Source of the DNA: Myxococcales bacterium
GTDB taxonomy: Bacteria; Myxococcota_A; Polyangia; Polyangiales; Polyangiaceae
DNA: 64,000 nucleotides
Assembly: GCA_016794345.1 (NCBI GenBank)
Contig: JAEUKE010000181.1
Coordinates: 1 to 64,000, forward strand
Direction: 5' to 3'
A model generated the notes under the pieces. It saw nothing but the letters and a program-made list of their open reading frames with translations, was not told where the DNA came from and ran no database searches. Of the stretch, positions 20,778 to 29,833 are shown one piece after another (the stretch's first letter is position 1; each line of letters opens with the position of its first letter). The translations under genes and the position numbers were made by a program.

Positions 20778-21608
20778 ATGAGCGTCGCCACCTACGCTGC
20801 CGCACAGTTGCTGCGCGTGCTTCCGAGGGTCCGGATCACGCGGGCCGTCGGCAGGCTCGCCGACGCGAAGATGCACCCCAAGATCGCCGAGGCCGTCGTG
20901 GGGCTTTTCGTCCGCGCTTACGCCGTCGATCTCGACGAAGCCATCCAGCCCAACGGCGGCTTCGACAGCTTCGACGCGTTCTTCACGCGGGAGCTCCGTC
21001 CCGGGCAACGTCCGACGCCGTCCGATGCGCGCGTCGTCGTCAGCCCCGCCGACGGCCGCCTCGACGCCGTGGGTGACGTCGAGATCGGCGGACGCTTCCA
21101 GGTGAAGGGCCGGCCCTACACCGCCGAGGCGCTGCTCGGCTCCCCCTCCGAAGCCGCCCGCTACCACGGGGGTCAGTACTTCATCGTGTACCTGTCGCCG
21201 CGCGACTACCACCGCGTGCACGCGCCCGTCGGAGGTGTGGTGAAGGAGATCCGCTCGATGACGGGCGACCTCTTTCCGGTGAACTCCATCGGCGAGAGGC
21301 ACGTACCTTCGCTGCTCGCGATCAACCGGCGCGTCGCCATCCCCATCGAGACGACGCACCTCGGGCGCGTGACGGTGGTGATGGTCGGCGCCATGATCGT
21401 GGGCCGCATCACGGTCGGCTGCATCCCCGAGCGCGACGTCCCCTTCGGTGATCACGTCATCGATCCCGGCTGGGAGGTCGAACGCGGCGGCGAGATCGGA
21501 ATGTTCCACCTCGGCTCCACCGCCGTCGTCTTCCTCGAGCCCGGCGCCCCCAAGCTCGACCGAGCGTGTGGCATGGTGCGATACGGAGAGGCGCTGCACA
21601 CCGTATGA
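20778..21608 (+). CDS. psd: Phosphatidylserine decarboxylase
   Basis: A 276-residue proenzyme. The self-cleavage motif LGST is at 245-248 with Ser247 as the future pyruvoyl group; other conserved blocks are VSPADGRLD, YFIVYLSPRDYHRVHAP and FPVNSIGERHVPSLLAINRRV. It converts phosphatidylserine to phosphatidylethanolamine at the inner membrane. The ATG has no clear ribosome site. The stop overlaps the methyltransferase start (ATGA), so the two are made together; that partner could use the product. Confidence 0.96.
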   Translation: MSVATYAAAQLLRVLPRVRITRAVGRLADAKMHPKIAEAVVGLFVRAYAVDLDEAIQPNGGFDSFDAFFTRELRPGQRPTPSDARVVVSPADGRLDAVGDVEIGGRFQVKGRPYTAEALLGSPSEAARYHGGQYFIVYLSPRDYHRVHAPVGGVVKEIRSMTGDLFPVNSIGERHVPSLLAINRRVAIPIETTHLGRVTVVMVGAMIVGRITVGCIPERDVPFGDHVIDPGWEVERGGEIGMFHLGSTAVVFLEPGAPKLDRACGMVRYGEALHTV

Positions 21609-23521
21609 GCCGTGAGGACGACGCCGCCACGAAGGGCGCGGACAGCCGCAAGCCGGCCTCGATCCCGGCGCCCGCGACCGTCCCGCGTCCGTCTCGTCCT
21701 CCCGGCGCGAGCGCGTCGTCCCCTCCCCCCGGGGTGCGTCCGCTCTCGACGCCGCCGCCTGGCTCGGCCGGGTCCGTCCTCCGCGCGAGCTCGGACGGCG
21801 CCCCGACGCAAAGAAAGGGGACGCTCTCGGGCGTGCCGCCGCCGCCGAGCTTCACCGGCTTCAGCGAGGAGGAGTTCGACGCCGAGCGAACCATGGTGGT
21901 CGATCCCGACGACGCGCCGACCGCGGACTACGATCCGCGCGTCGCCTCACCCTACGGTCCGTCGCCCAACGTGCCGCGCGTCACCGATGTGGTGCCTCAG
22001 GCGCGGGCGAGCGAGATGGGACGGCGGCGCACCTCTCGCCGCACCGTGAAGATCCCGGAGGACCCGGTCAAGCGGAAGGACAAGCCCGCGACGGTGACGG
22101 TCGAGGCCGCCCCCGACGCGGGCTTCTCGCCGTCGCCCGCCTCCGCGATGGACTTCGGCGACGCGAAGTCTCTCGACGCCGCGCCGGACTCGATGCCGGA
22201 CGTGAGCGACTTCACCGACGAGATCACGATCGTGCGACCGCTCCGGATCATTGACGTCGGCAACGAGCCGCCGCCTCCGATCCGGTCGGCCTTCGCGACC
22301 TGGCCACCGGCGCCCCACTTCGGCGGAGAGCCGATCGAGGCCGGCTGGACCCCCGCCGCACCAACCGTGATCGAAATGACGACACGGTCATCACTGGACG
22401 CGAGCGAGGCCGTCGAGGCGGGCCGAGGTGGCGACGCGGCGACGCCGCTCGACCCGATGCCGCGCGCGGAGCTGCCCCCGCCGACCGAGGAGGAGCCGCT
22501 CACCCCCGTCGCTCCGCCCGTCATCTACGAGGAGGTCCGCGCCGCTCGCCCGCCGATGACGAGCGCGCCGGAGATCTCGGTCGAGCACGCCCCGCCCGAA
22601 GCTCGGGAGGTCGCGCCCGAGTCGATCCCCGACCAGGGCGACATCCTCGAGGAGATCGAGCCGGACGCAGCGCCCATCGCGCCGAAGCGACCGCCGCCGC
22701 CGCCGCCGAAGAAGGCGGAGCAGAAGATCGAGCCGGTCCCGGAGCGCGAGCCGCAGCGACCGAAGGCCTGGTTCGAGGACATCTTCAGCGACGAGTACAT
22801 CCGCACGCACGACCGCCCCGACTCGGCGCTCGTCCGCCGGGAGGTCGACTTCATCGAGGAGAGCCTCGCGGTGGAGAAACACGCGGTCGTGCTCGACCTT
22901 GCGTGCGGGATGGGCGACCACGCGAACGAGCTCGCGGCGCGCGGCTACAGCGTGGTCGGCCTCGATCTCTCCCCCGGCATGCTCGACATCGCGAAGCGCG
23001 GCGCGAAGCGGCGCCAGAGCGCGGATCCGGGGTTCACTCCGCCCACGTTCACGCATGGCGACATGCGCGAGCTGACCTACGAGGAGGCCTTCGACGGCAT
23101 CTACTGCTGGTCGACGAGCTTCGGCTACTTCGACGAAGAGAAGAACCTCGCGGTGCTCGCCAGCGTGCACCGCGCGCTCCGCCAAGGCGGCATGTTCCTC
23201 CTCGACGTCGTGAACCGCGACTACGTGGCGCCGCGCTCGCCGAGCCTCGTCTGGTTCGAAGGGACGCAGTGCGTCTGCATGGATGACATGTTCGTCGACT
23301 ATTTCACCAGCCGTCTCCGCGTGAAGCGCACCGCCATGTTCGAAGGAGGCATCTCGCGCGAGCTCGACTACTCGATCCGGCTCTACAGCCTGAACGAGCT
23401 CGGGAAGATGCTCAAGGAGGTGGGCTTCAAGGTGGTCGAGGTGACGGGCCACACGTCGCATCCGGGCGTCTTCTTCGGGACCGAGTCCCCGCGAATGATC
23501 GTGCTCGCCGAGCGGAGCTGA
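21605..23521 (+). CDS. SAM-dependent methyltransferase with long disordered N-terminus
   Basis: 638 residues. The first roughly 385 are Pro/Ala/Glu/Asp-rich and low complexity, with no fold visible. Residues 388-638 are a class I methyltransferase: motif I VVLDLACGMGDHA (about 428-440), motif II VVGLDLSPGML, a post-II acidic DGIYCWSTSFGYF and VHRALRQGGMFLLDV. It has no signal peptide. It is coupled to psd by an ATGA overlap and followed by an ether-lipid-type oxidase 4 bp later, which suggests a lipid substrate such as phosphatidylethanolamine; nothing in the domain itself proves that. Confidence 0.88.
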   Translation: MSREDDAATKGADSRKPASIPAPATVPRPSRPPGASASSPPPGVRPLSTPPPGSAGSVLRASSDGAPTQRKGTLSGVPPPPSFTGFSEEEFDAERTMVVDPDDAPTADYDPRVASPYGPSPNVPRVTDVVPQARASEMGRRRTSRRTVKIPEDPVKRKDKPATVTVEAAPDAGFSPSPASAMDFGDAKSLDAAPDSMPDVSDFTDEITIVRPLRIIDVGNEPPPPIRSAFATWPPAPHFGGEPIEAGWTPAAPTVIEMTTRSSLDASEAVEAGRGGDAATPLDPMPRAELPPPTEEEPLTPVAPPVIYEEVRAARPPMTSAPEISVEHAPPEAREVAPESIPDQGDILEEIEPDAAPIAPKRPPPPPPKKAEQKIEPVPEREPQRPKAWFEDIFSDEYIRTHDRPDSALVRREVDFIEESLAVEKHAVVLDLACGMGDHANELAARGYSVVGLDLSPGMLDIAKRGAKRRQSADPGFTPPTFTHGDMRELTYEEAFDGIYCWSTSFGYFDEEKNLAVLASVHRALRQGGMFLLDVVNRDYVAPRSPSLVWFEGTQCVCMDDMFVDYFTSRLRVKRTAMFEGGISRELDYSIRLYSLNELGKMLKEVGFKVVEVTGHTSHPGVFFGTESPRMIVLAERS

Positions 23522-23525
23522 TCGC

Positions 23526-25556
23526 GTGGCCGATCTGGCAGACGACCTCTCGACCTCCCTCGGGGCCCGCGTCTCGAAGGCCGAGACCGACCGCGTCATG
23601 TACGCGCGCGATCTCTGGTTGCGCCACCACATCGACGTGCGCGCCGGCGACATCGCGCAGCACAAGCCGGCCGCCATCGTGTGGCCGCGATCGACGGAGG
23701 AGGTCGCCGCCATCGTCGCGCGCTGCGCGGAGGAGGGCACGCCGCTCGTCCCCTTCGGCGCGGGGTCCGGCGTGTGCGGCGGCGTCTTGCCGGACCCGCG
23801 CGCGATCGTCCTCGATCTCAAGCGCATGAGCGCCGTCCGGTCGCTGCGCCGCGAGATGCCCTCGGTCGACGTGGAGGCGGGGGCGCTCGGGATCCGCTTC
23901 GAGGAAGACCTCCAGGCGCAGGGACTCACGCTCGGCCACTTCCCTTCGTCGATCCTCTGCTCGACCGTCGGCGGCTGGGTCGCGGCGCGGAGCGCCGGCC
24001 AGTGCTCGGGCTACTACGGGAAGATCGAGGACATGGTCGTGTCGCTCGAGTGTGTCGTGGGGCGCGGGGAGATCGTGCAGCTCAAGCGACGGATCACGGG
24101 CCCCGACCTCACGCCGATCGTGACGGGCAGCGAAGGGGTCCTCGGGGTCGTGACCTCGGCGGAGCTGCGCCTCCACCCGAAGCCGACCAAGCTCGCCTTC
24201 ACGTCGTACGCCTTCCCGACGACCGAAGCCGGCTGGGAGGCCATGCGCGAGATGTTCCAGGCCGGCCTGCGACCGGCCGTCTGCCGGCTCTACGACGCCT
24301 TCGACTCGTTCATCGCGCGCCGGGGCTCGGTCCGAGGCCAGCGGAAGGGCTCGAGCCCGGGCGCGTCCGCCTCGTCGCTCGCCAAGTCCACGAAAGACGC
24401 GGCGCTCCGCCTGCTCCTCCGCGCGCCTTCGGTGATGAACCGGCTGATCGACGCCGTGGGTGACCGTGCGTTCGGCGGCGCGATGATGGTGCTCGTCCTC
24501 GAAGGCGACGCCTCCCGCCACGCCGAAGATCTGGCGCGCATTCGCCACGTCGCGGCGCGGTACGAGGGGCGCGACCTGGGCGAGGCGCCCGCCCGACGCT
24601 GGTACGAGCACCGCTACAGCGTGAGCTACCGGCTCGCTCCGGTGTTCATGGCGGGCGCGTTCAGCGACACCTTGGAGGTCGCCGCCCCGTGGTCACGGCT
24701 CGGCGAGCTCTACCGGGAGGTCCGGCGCGCGATGGGCAAACACGTCTTCGTGATGGCCCACCTCTCCCACGCCTACCCGGATGGCTGCAGCATCTACTTC
24801 ACCTTCGCGGGGAGCGCCCCGACGCGAGAGGCGTCGCTCGCGCTGTACGACTCGACCTGGCGTGACGCGCTCGAGGCCGTGGTCCGGGCGGGCGGCACGA
24901 TCTCCCACCACCACGGCGTGGGCCGGAGCAAGGCGCCGCGCCTCGGGAGCGAGCTCGGCCTCGGCGTCGAGGTCGTGCGCTCGCTCATGCGCGTGTTCGA
25001 TCCCGCCGCCATCTTCAACCCTGGAAACCTGCTGCCGCCCGTCGCGCCGCGGAGGCCCGCGCACGATCGCCCGGTGCCGGACGTGACGAAGCCCCGCTTC
25101 GACGACAGCTCGCTGTTGGTCGAGGCACACGGGGCGACCTCGCTGAAGGCGCTCGAGGAGCTCGCGCATTCGCGCGGGCTGACGCTCAGACTCCCCGCGA
25201 CCGAGGAGACAGTTGCGTCATTTCTGGCGCGAGGCGCGCCGGGCGCACCGGACCCTTGGGAGGATCCGGTCGATCACCTCGTCGCGGGCTTCACGGCGAG
25301 GCTGGCCTCGGGGGAGCAGCTCGTCGTCCATCCGGGCCCACGAAGAGCGGTCGGCCCCGACCTGTACGCGCTCTTCGCTGGGCTCTCGGAGAGAGTCGGT
25401 GTGATCGAGTCCGCAGCGTTGCGGCTTCATCGTACGGGCCTCGCCGCTCATCCGCTCGCGTGCGCGGTGCCCCGCGACCCGGCCATCGGCGCGGCCGAGC
25501 GGCTGCTCATCGAAGCGGTGGTCAAGGAGACGAAGGGCACCCGGTTCCAGTCGTGA
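23526..25556 (+). CDS. Alkylglycerone-phosphate-synthase-like FAD oxidase with C-terminal extension
   Basis: 676 residues. An FAD-PCMH domain (about 45-225; PFGAGSGVCGG is the pyrophosphate loop) is followed by a cap domain with FSDTLEVAAPWS and GGTISHHHGVG, His461-463. The triple His next to GVG and the 'SDT-E-APW' block are features of alkyl-DHAP synthase, which makes the ether bond of plasmalogens, known in myxobacteria. Glycolate-oxidase-like relatives usually stop near residue 500; here residues 515-676 form an extra part resembling a partial second FAD/GlcE-like domain (LLVEAHGATSLKALEELA). The GTG start lies 4 bp after the methyltransferase stop. Confidence 0.87.
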   Translation: MADLADDLSTSLGARVSKAETDRVMYARDLWLRHHIDVRAGDIAQHKPAAIVWPRSTEEVAAIVARCAEEGTPLVPFGAGSGVCGGVLPDPRAIVLDLKRMSAVRSLRREMPSVDVEAGALGIRFEEDLQAQGLTLGHFPSSILCSTVGGWVAARSAGQCSGYYGKIEDMVVSLECVVGRGEIVQLKRRITGPDLTPIVTGSEGVLGVVTSAELRLHPKPTKLAFTSYAFPTTEAGWEAMREMFQAGLRPAVCRLYDAFDSFIARRGSVRGQRKGSSPGASASSLAKSTKDAALRLLLRAPSVMNRLIDAVGDRAFGGAMMVLVLEGDASRHAEDLARIRHVAARYEGRDLGEAPARRWYEHRYSVSYRLAPVFMAGAFSDTLEVAAPWSRLGELYREVRRAMGKHVFVMAHLSHAYPDGCSIYFTFAGSAPTREASLALYDSTWRDALEAVVRAGGTISHHHGVGRSKAPRLGSELGLGVEVVRSLMRVFDPAAIFNPGNLLPPVAPRRPAHDRPVPDVTKPRFDDSSLLVEAHGATSLKALEELAHSRGLTLRLPATEETVASFLARGAPGAPDPWEDPVDHLVAGFTARLASGEQLVVHPGPRRAVGPDLYALFAGLSERVGVIESAALRLHRTGLAAHPLACAVPRDPAIGAAERLLIEAVVKETKGTRFQS

Positions 25557-25615
25557 GCGCCCGAACGGCCCCGCGTCGCTTCCCACCGAGGCCGGCTTTC
25601 CTGTATCACGGGCGC

Positions 25616-27291
25616 ATGTCCGTCGCGTGCCGCTGGAGCGCTTCGGTGCTGTCGCTGACGCTGACGTTGGGGGGGCCCGGACGGTCGCGTTTGCCCAGCC
25701 CGCGCAGCCACCGGCTCCGCCGGCCCCCACGGAGCCCGCTCCCGCACAGCCTGCTCCCACGGAGCCCGAGCCCGCGCCCGCTCCCGTGGTGCCACCTCCC
25801 GCGGTGCCCGCTCCCGCGGTGCCGCCTCCGGCCGCCGCACCGCCTCCGGCCGCCGCACCGGCTGCACCGCAGACACGCGGCGGACCTGCGCCGCCGCAGG
25901 GAAAGAAGAAACACGAGCCGCGGACCGACCTCGCGCCGGGCGACAAACGCGAGCCGCAGGACTACGACGGCCGCGAAGACGTGACGTCCACCGCGGAGGA
26001 CGCGCTCTGGATCCCACGTGTCCTCTTCTTCCCGGCGTACCTGGTCGCCGAGTACGTCCTGCGCATCCCGCTCGGCGAGGTCACGATCGCCGTCGAGCAG
26101 AACAACGTCATCAGCGAGGTTCTGAACTTCTTCACCTTCGGCCCGGATAACAACATCGGCATCATCCCCACCGGGTTCCTCGACTTCGGCTTCCGACCGA
26201 GCATCGGCGTCTTCTTCTTCTGGAACGACTTCATCGCGCCGGGCAACGACCTCCGCGCCAACCTCGGCTTCGGCGGCATCCGGTTCTGGCGGCTCGGGGT
26301 GGTCGACCGCATCCCGTTCGTCCCGCCGATCGCGACCGAGCGCTCGCGCTCGTATTTCCAGATCGAGGCCGACTTCCTGACCCGCGCCGACCTCCTCTTC
26401 TACGGCATCGGTCCGTCTTCGATCGAAGACGACGAGTCCGGCTACTCGGTCTTCACCTACGGGGGCGGAGGCCGTGTCCACGTCGAGCCCTGGCGCGGGA
26501 CCTTCTTCGAAGGTTGGCTCACGAGCCGGCACCAGCGGAGCGGCGCGGGCGAGTGCGCAGACAGCCTCATCGTGGTCAACCCGGAGGACGGGTCGATCAT
26601 CCGCGGGTGCGACCCGCCGACGATCCGTCGACGGCTCCTCGACGGCGACATCGATCCGCCGCCCGGCTACGGCCGCACCTACACGACAGTGAAATCGGGC
26701 GGCCGCATCGTCCTGGACTCGCGCGAGAAGAGGCCGGCGCCGGGGACCGGCGTGGCCTTCGACGCCAAGATCGAGCACGCCTCCGACGTGGAGCCGCCGA
26801 ACCTCGGCAGCTGGCTCAACTACGGCGCATCCCTCGCGGGCTTCTGGGACATCACGGGCAAGCAGCGCGTGCTGAGCCTCACGCTGAGCGCCCTCTTCTT
26901 GAACCCGATCGGCGACTTCGAGGTCCCGTTCCTCGAGTACATCGGCGTGCGCCGCACGGAGGACGTGCCGGACGGGGAGGTCATGAAGGGTTTCCGCCCC
27001 GGACGCTTGATCGGCCGCAGCGCGTCCACCGCCACGGTCGCCTACCACTGGCCCATCTGGGCATTTCTGGACGGCGTGATGGAGGCCGCGGTCGGCAACG
27101 TCTGGGCCGAGCCCCACATGGAAGACTTCGATCCCGCGAAGCTGCGGTTCTCGTTCGTGGGCGGGATCCGCTCGCCGAACCACCGCGATCACTCGTTCAA
27201 CCTGCTGCTCGGCTTCGGCACGGAGACCTTCGAAGACGGCGCGAAACCAAACAGCCTCCGCTTCTTGTTCGGCGGAACCACTGGCTTCTGA
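25616..27291 (+). CDS. Outer-membrane beta-barrel protein, apparent frameshift in signal peptide
   Basis: The main frame (readable from GTG 25627) encodes a Pro/Ala-rich linker, then about 440 residues of alternating aromatic/hydrophobic strands (LNFFTFGPDNNIGIIPTGFL, FGIGPSS-type turns) ending in a terminal Phe, FLFGGTTGF, as in Omp85/BamA-like or surface-antigen barrels. That frame has no signal peptide. ATG 25616 in the neighbouring frame encodes a good one (MSVACRWSASVLSLTLTLG) and would join the main frame as ...GGARTVAFAQP if the 7-G run at 25669-25675 had 8 G. I therefore draw one gene across the run. It is probably an assembly error, but a real -1 mutation or phase variation is possible. 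Confidence 0.75.
25669..25675 (+). other. Poly-G run at probable frameshift
   Basis: Seven consecutive G lie between a signal-peptide-coding stretch in one frame and the barrel-coding frame. One added G joins the two and creates a plausible signal peptidase site (VAFA-QP). Confidence 0.65.
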
Positions 27292-27302
27292 GACAGCTGC
27301 GA

Positions 27303-27322
27303 GCCGGGCCTCCCCTCCCGGC
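27303..27322 (+). terminator. Hairpin after the beta-barrel gene
   Basis: Arms GCCGGG (27303-27308) and CCCGGC (27317-27322) around an 8-nt loop lie 12 bp after the barrel gene stop. There is no T-tract. It could end that transcript before the HU gene. Confidence 0.4.
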
Positions 27323-27378
27323 GGACCGGCGTGAGACCTGCGCAAACGTGCAGTTCAGGGCGGTTTTTCCCGACGTCC

Positions 27379-27406
27379 TTGCGGTTCTCGGCCCTGGTTG
27401 TTATGG
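27379..27406 (+). promoter_or_regulatory. Candidate promoter of the HU-like gene
   Basis: TTGCGG (27379-27384) and TTATGG (27401-27406) with a 16-bp spacer form a weak sigma70-like pair about 55 bp before the start codon, in the only AT-richer stretch of this gap. Confidence 0.3.
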
Positions 27407-27460
27407 CATGCCCCCCCAGGGCGCGTGGTCTACGCGCCTCGATCACAGGAGGATTCCCCG

Positions 27461-27775
27461 ATGGCCGGAGCGAGCAAGATGACGAAGACCCAGTTCATGG
27501 CGGCGATGGCCGAGAAGGCGGGTCTCGACAAGCGGCAGGTGAACGCGGTTTTCGACGCGCTCTCCGGGCTCATCAAGGAGCAGCTTGGGCCGAGCGGCCC
27601 GGGCGAGCTGACGATCCTGAACCTCGTGAAGCTCAAGGTGAAGGAGACGCCCGCCACCGCCGACGGTGAGAAGGTCAACCCGTTCACCAAAGAGAAGCAG
27701 TTCGTGAAGGGCAAGCCGGCGAGCCGCAAGGTCCGTGCGACCCCGATGAAGGGCCTCAAAGACCTCGTCAACTGA
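27461..27775 (+). CDS. HU-family DNA-binding protein
   Basis: 104 residues. The N-terminal helices (MTKTQFMAAMAEKAGLDKRQVNAVFDALSG in part) and the beta arm region around VNPFTKEKQFVKGKPASRKV, then GLKDLVN, fit the HU/IHF fold. The usual arm-tip GRNPxTG is altered to KVNPFTKEK, keeping the DNA-intercalating Asn-Pro. ATG 27461 follows a strong AGGAGG 7 nt upstream (27448-27453), which decides the start against an upstream in-frame ATG. It binds and bends DNA in the nucleoid. The next gene starts 4 bp after the stop, so they are probably co-transcribed. Confidence 0.92.
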   Translation: MAGASKMTKTQFMAAMAEKAGLDKRQVNAVFDALSGLIKEQLGPSGPGELTILNLVKLKVKETPATADGEKVNPFTKEKQFVKGKPASRKVRATPMKGLKDLVN

Positions 27776-27779
27776 TCCG

Positions 27780-29831
27780 GTGAGGGCGAGGCGACAGGGG
27801 GCGGGCGTGCTCGCGGCGATCTTGGCCGCGAGCACCGGGTGTGGCGACGGGCCATCGGGGCGCGCCGCCGAGTCGCCGAGCCAGCCGACGACGAGCGCTG
27901 TCGTCCCTCTCCCGACAGCCGCTGCGCCGGCGTTTCCGGCGCGTGTCGACCGCATCTTCTCGGCCATCCCGCGGGACGCCGAGATGGTCGGCCATCTCCC
28001 CGGCTTTCGGGCTCTGCGCGAGAGCGGCCGAACGGGCGCCGATCTGGACGCCCTGGTCAAGCTCGTGGCGAAGGAGAGCGCGCCCAAGGTCGGCCTCGCC
28101 CCCGCCGACGTGGAAGCGATCCTGCGGAGCCTGCGCGGCGCCGCGGTGTTCGGCTGGCTGGGTGCAGAGGAGGACGAGGCGTCGCTCGGCCTGATGCTCC
28201 TCGCGGACGACCCGAGCCTGGTCGACGGCGCGCTCCGCACCCTCGCGTTCGTCGAGACGGAGCCCCATCGCTTCGAAGGGAAGCTGGCGGGGCGGCAGGT
28301 CCACGCCGGGTGGGTGCGCGAGATCGGCCTCCTGGTTCTCTCCACGAAGGAGCGCCTGGTGGACGCGAGCTTCGAGACGCTGCGCGGCGAGCGGCCGCCG
28401 CTCCAGGGCCCGCAGGTGGGCAGCGGACCGGACCCGCTGTTCCTCTCGCTCGCCTTGTCGCAGCAGGGTGGGCTCGTCGGCGCGGACGTGACCACGAAGC
28501 TGACAGTTCCGTTTGATGGCCCAGCCCTCTTCGAGCTCCGAGCGTCGGGCGAGAAGGTCCCGCGCGTCGCCGAGGTGATCGGGCCGTCGCCTCACGCGCT
28601 CGCCGGTCGCATGCCGAAGGGCGCGGCCTTCGCCACCGGCCTGTCGCTCACCCGCGTGGAGGGCAAGCGGCTCCGCGACCTGGTCGCGGAGCTGGCGAGG
28701 GTCGACGAGAGCAGGCGCAGGGAGTGGCCGTCGCTGGCCGACGCCTTCGTCCGCTTGAAGACCTCCCTCTCGCTGGCCGACCTCGACGCCGCCCTGGGGG
28801 AGGAGATCTGCGTGGCCGGTTACCTCCTCGACTCGGGGCCGAAACAAGGCGGCGCCGAAGCGTTCAGCAAGATGACGGTGGTCGGCGCGCTCGCCGTCCG
28901 CGACGAGCAGGCCGCGCGCGCGGCGCTGAAGCACGTCGGCGAGGAGATCAAGCGCGAGCAGAAGGGCACCGTGCTCACGCCGGGGAAGCTCAGCGTCCCG
29001 GTCGACGGCGCCGTGCTCAAGGTGGAGGTCCGCAAAGACGTCGTTCTGTTCGGGGTCGGGCGCTCCGCAGACCTCGACAAGAAGCTCGCCGCCTTCGGGA
29101 AGGACCAGGTGCTGGCCTCCGATCCGGCCTTCGCCGGGCAGCGAAAGGGCGGCCACGCGACGTCACACGGCTTCGCGTTCGTCGACTACGGCGCGATGAA
29201 GACGCTCGACCCGACCTTCGCGGAGGCCACCAAGCTCCAGGCTCTCGCGACCTGGGTCGACCTCGGGCTGGCGCCCGATCCGAACGGGCTCTCGGTGACG
29301 CTCGAAGCCCAGGGCTTCGCGGCCATTCTCGGGACGACCGCGGCTCTCGCGGTAGCGAGCGTGCAGCGCTATCTCCAGTCGGCGAAGACCGCCGAGGCGA
29401 AGGTGAGCGTCTCCGCCATCGCCCGCTCCGCGGTGATGGCGTTCGAGCGAGAGTCCATCTCGGGGCCGACCCACAAGCTCTGCCGGAGCGCGCCCGCCGT
29501 TCCAGCGCAGGTCCCCCGAGGCACGACGTACCGTCCCGTCGCGGAGCCCAACCAGGACTTCCAGACCGGGAGCGACTCGGAGGGGTGGCGGTGCTTGCGG
29601 TTCGACATGACCGAGCCCTTGCGCTTCCGCTACGAGTACCGCGCGGGCAGCGGATACAAAGGCCCGGCACGCGGCGGGCCGAACCCCGGGCCAAACGGGT
29701 TCGAGGTCTCCGCCGAGGGCGATCTCGACGGCGACGGCAAGACGAGCCTGTTCACTCTCGTCGGCAAGCCGGGCCCGGGCCGGACGATGGTGCTCTCCAA
29801 GGAGCTCTTCGTCGTCGACGAGCTGGAGTGA
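27780..29831 (+). CDS. Lipoprotein with C-terminal type IV pilin-like domain
   Basis: 683 residues from a GTG start. The N-terminus is a lipoprotein signal (ILAASTGC, Cys21). Residues 45-500 form a large alpha/beta region resembling DUF3352-type substrate-free envelope domains (inference). At residue 512 a hydrophobic helix GFAAILGTTAALAVASVQRY begins and runs into LQSAKTAEAKVSVSAIA, closely like the N-terminal helix of myxobacterial pilins; DFQTGSDSEGWRCLRFDM and AEGDLDGDGKTS near the end match the pilin head. The pilin-like part is therefore internal and cannot be processed by a prepilin peptidase at the usual place. It follows the HU-like gene by 4 bp. Confidence 0.8.
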   Translation: MRARRQGAGVLAAILAASTGCGDGPSGRAAESPSQPTTSAVVPLPTAAAPAFPARVDRIFSAIPRDAEMVGHLPGFRALRESGRTGADLDALVKLVAKESAPKVGLAPADVEAILRSLRGAAVFGWLGAEEDEASLGLMLLADDPSLVDGALRTLAFVETEPHRFEGKLAGRQVHAGWVREIGLLVLSTKERLVDASFETLRGERPPLQGPQVGSGPDPLFLSLALSQQGGLVGADVTTKLTVPFDGPALFELRASGEKVPRVAEVIGPSPHALAGRMPKGAAFATGLSLTRVEGKRLRDLVAELARVDESRRREWPSLADAFVRLKTSLSLADLDAALGEEICVAGYLLDSGPKQGGAEAFSKMTVVGALAVRDEQAARAALKHVGEEIKREQKGTVLTPGKLSVPVDGAVLKVEVRKDVVLFGVGRSADLDKKLAAFGKDQVLASDPAFAGQRKGGHATSHGFAFVDYGAMKTLDPTFAEATKLQALATWVDLGLAPDPNGLSVTLEAQGFAAILGTTAALAVASVQRYLQSAKTAEAKVSVSAIARSAVMAFERESISGPTHKLCRSAPAVPAQVPRGTTYRPVAEPNQDFQTGSDSEGWRCLRFDMTEPLRFRYEYRAGSGYKGPARGGPNPGPNGFEVSAEGDLDGDGKTSLFTLVGKPGPGRTMVLSKELFVVDELE

Positions 29832-29833
29832 GT

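Noticed and set aside
20485..20805. N-terminal extension of the GAF-sigma54 regulator
   Set aside because: Low-complexity residues, overlap with psd and its promoter; the GAF domain begins right after ATG 20484.
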